From contig JPHH03000031.1 in the NCBI GenBank assembly GCA_000750105.3, forward strand, positions 248,001-312,000: 64,000 nt of DNA, given 5' to 3'. Each line of letters opens with the position of its first letter. Position 1 is the first letter of the stretch. Both the position numbers and the translations under genes were made by a program. Positions 61,588 to 64,000 of the stretch are shown piece after piece. Source of the stretch: Tolypocladium sp. Sup5 PDA-1 (Eukaryota > Ascomycota > Sordariomycetes > Hypocreales > Ophiocordycipitaceae). The notes under the pieces are model-generated. The model worked only from the letters and a program-made list of their open reading frames with translations, was not told where the DNA came from and did no database searches.

Positions 61588-64000
61588 ATGGAAACAAGAG
61601 TTGAAAGCCGTTTCATCGCAGGGAACGGGTTCGGCGGCAGTATCCTCAGCGATACCGAGGATTCGGACTCACTGTCACCGTCGAGCTCGACCCGTGTCTC
61701 TCACACAGGGAGCGGGGTGTCACCGCTGCCTCCTTCCTACCTCGACTCCTCAACTCAGTCTCGCCACGCGCCCTCAAAACAACCTTCGGAAACTGCTCCG
61801 GAAATTGTGGTCTGGGCCGAGGATACGGATGTCGGGCATGCAAGGGATGCAGAATCTGAAGAGCCAGCACCGATGGACACCAGCTCCGAGTAAGTCTTAG
61901 CCCCCAAATCCGGCATCCCTGCCCTCCACGTTCCAAGCGTAGGGGTTCGTTTCTTAACACTCAACAGTGAAGAAATTCCTCACGACGATGACGATACCCT
62001 GCTACAGGCTGACAGCAAAGACGGTGCCGTCGACTCATTCGCGTCTTCCCTGTCGGCCATGACGGAACTCTCGGAGGTCTCATCACTCCCGTCTACCGTG
62101 TCGAGCAAAGCCACAACCCCAGTCGAGGCGGAAGCTACCCGGCGTCACCAGAACGACGAGAGAAGTCGGATATTTATGCCGCCGTCATATCAGCACAGCA
62201 TCGAACGCCTCAATTTCACCATCCGACCCAAATCGTCCATTCCTACCGATATTCCCTCCTATCAATACGCGGGCGAGTGCATCGAAGCGGCTGAATCCGC
62301 ACGACTGAACCCGTATGCGCTTCATCCAGAAGAATACCATCTCCTCCGACACCACATATCACACACACAAGTCACGACTTATCTGAACGTCAGAAACGGC
62401 ATACTGCGCATTTGGATAAGACGCCCTTGGGCTAGTGTCACTCGACAGGAAGCGGTTGGCTGCGCCAATGCCCGCTGGTTCGATGCTGCAAGTGTCTGCT
62501 ACGATTGGCTAGTTCGTCGCGGGTATATCAATTTCGGCTGTGTGCGGTTGCCAGAGGCTAACGTGAACGGTCATGACTTGCCGCAGGTAAAGAGGCGAAA
62601 GATTGTTGCTGTCATTGGTGCAGGTGTTTCCGGCCTGGCCTGTGCGAGGCAGCTGGAAGGGCTGTTCAAGCAACATGCCGATCGATATCACGAGAATGGC
62701 GAGGAGATCCCAAAGGTCGTGGTCCTCGAGGGGAGGGGTCGTGTAGGGGGCAGAGTATACTCTCGCGAATTCAAAAGCAAACCAGTTGGCCAACAAGCAG
62801 ACTTCCCCGCCAAAAGACACACAGCCGAGATGGGCGGCATGATCATAACCGGCTTCGATCGCGGAAATCCCATGAATGTCCTGGTCCGTGGACAGCTCGG
62901 CCTTCCATACCATGCTCTCACGGCAGAGACGACGATATATGACAGCAATGGCAAGCCGGTAGACCCCGTACGCGACCAGCTCGTCGAGAAGCTCTACAAC
63001 GATTGCTTAGATCGGGTGAGCGAGTTCAAGTTCAAGACTCAGCCGTCAAAGCTGATCGAAGGCAACCGGGATCTTCTTGACGAAGGCCGTGACAGCCTCG
63101 GCGATGGGAGCAAGTCAATATCGCATGCGGAGGAAGCAACCGCTGCCCTTCCCCATGCGCCTCCAGTGTCGCAGCAAAGCGTGCCAGAGAAGGTCAACAT
63201 GGTTCCGGTTTCTGCGGACAAGCTGACCGGCCGAGTGCACAATGAACCGGGTGTCCCCTCGACCTTGAAAGCTTCGGAAAAGGCCAAGCTAATGGGCTGG
63301 AGTGTCAAGTCAGGGGCTTCAAACGATCACAGCATCGATCTCAATGATGCCGCGGCTGTTGAGGAGGCGACTTTGGGCTCCGTTCTGGACTACGCCATAT
63401 CCCAGTACAAGCACGTCGTCGACCTGAACGCCCAGGATCATCGACTCATCAACTGGCACATAGCCAACTTGGAGTACAGCAATGCGACCAATCTACATAA
63501 TCTGAGCATCGGGCTGTGGGATATTGACGCGGGTAATGAATGGGAGGGTCAGCACACAATGGTCGTTGGTGGCTACCAAAGCGTTGCCCGCGGCCTGTTA
63601 CAGTGTCCAACCATGTTGGACTTGACGACCAAGTTCCCGGTCAAGAGCATCAAGTACCATAGCGACAGCTTCACCGGCCCGGCCGCCATCGAGTCAGAGG
63701 ATGGCACGGTTGTGGACGCAGACTGCGTGGTCTGCACAGTCCCACTGGGGGTGTTGAAGCAAGGTACCTTGGCATTTGATCCTCCGCTGCCGCCATGGAA
63801 GACCGGCGTCATCGAGCGTCTCGGCTTTGGCATACTGAACAAGGTTGTGCTGGTCTACGACAAGGTGTTCTGGGAGCCCGACAGGCACATATTCGGGGTT
63901 CTGCGAGATGCGCCCAACCGTCACAGCACGTCGCAGAAAGACTACGGTGTCAATCGGGGGCGCTTCTTCCAATGGTTCAACGTATCCAATACGACGGGCC
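61588..64000 (+). CDS. LSD1/KDM1-type histone lysine demethylase, truncated by window end
   Basis: Two exons seen, 61588-61889 and 61968 to beyond 64000; 778 residues visible, C-terminus missing. The intron is GTAAGT/CAACAG. Order: acidic Ser-rich N-terminus (1-165); SWIRM domain (about 206-295, LNPYALHPEEYHLLRHH... DWLVRRGYINFG); Rossmann FAD-binding motif VIGAGVSGLACARQL with Gly318/320/323; VVVLEGRGRVGGRV; TAEMGGMIITG; a long low-complexity spacer (about 450-545); then WHIANLEYSNATNLHNLSIGLWDID, VVGGYQSVARGLLQ and DCVVCTVPLGVLKQGTLAFDPPLP of the amine-oxidase domain. Flavin-dependent removal of methyl groups from histone lysines in the nucleus. Fungal members usually also carry a C-terminal HMG box, which would lie beyond this window. 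SWIRM and amine oxidase together exclude ordinary monoamine oxidases. Confidence 0.95.

Overview
The window is nuclear DNA from a filamentous ascomycete, most likely a Sordariomycete of the order Hypocreales. The reasons are GC-rich coding DNA, short introns (about 50-130 bases) with GTRNGT donors and CTAAC-like branch sites, long gene-poor spacers, and a gene set typical of Pezizomycotina: GH16 glucanase, Mnn10-type mannosyltransferase, tricalbin, an ABCB multidrug transporter with an NBD1 insert, a C2H2-Zn2Cys6 transcription factor, a NACHT gene and an LSD1-type demethylase. Exon boundaries were worked out by hand. Every multi-exon model given as intact closes in frame from ATG to stop; the last gene runs off the right edge.

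0-18 kb: a small secreted, possibly GPI-anchored protein (+); a secreted GH16 beta-glucanase (-); a Golgi alpha-1,6-mannosyltransferase of the MNN10 type (-) with a long leader that has no upstream ATG; a large single-pass membrane glycoprotein of unknown role (+); the mitochondrial t6A tRNA-modification enzyme Qri7 (+); and the chymotrypsin-like 20S proteasome subunit Pre2 (-).

18-30 kb: a 1490-residue tricalbin (-) that tethers ER to plasma membrane; a FYVE-RING ubiquitin ligase of the Pib1 type (-) acting on endosomes or vacuole; and a DHA1-like MFS transporter (-). About 1.9 kb separates the MFS gene from a divergent hybrid zinc-finger transcription factor (+, 31.8-35.0 kb), followed by an alpha/beta hydrolase (+). 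A 12-exon full-size ABCB transporter (-) occupies 37.1-41.7 kb.

41.7-50 kb: a 4.6 kb spacer with simple repeats and short palindromes but no supported gene; a conserved fungal protein of unknown function (+); and a CaMK-type kinase (-) that begins with a 7-base exon.

50.9-56.9 kb is the most notable region. It holds a decayed fungal NLR/STAND gene with an N-terminal alpha/beta-hydrolase effector, a NACHT nucleoside-triphosphatase and a C-terminal WD40-like beta-propeller. The effector domain is split by about 1.3 kb of AT-rich, tandemly repeated DNA whose left edge resembles an LTR. Many frameshifts and stops are spread over the whole gene, while the neighbouring genes are intact. It looks like a lost allorecognition or immune-receptor locus.

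57-64 kb returns to housekeeping genes, all on +: a UBE2W-type ubiquitin-conjugating enzyme, the vacuolar SM protein Vps33, and the N-terminal 778 residues of an LSD1/KDM1-type histone demethylase. No rRNA, tRNA, CRISPR array or intact transposon was found.
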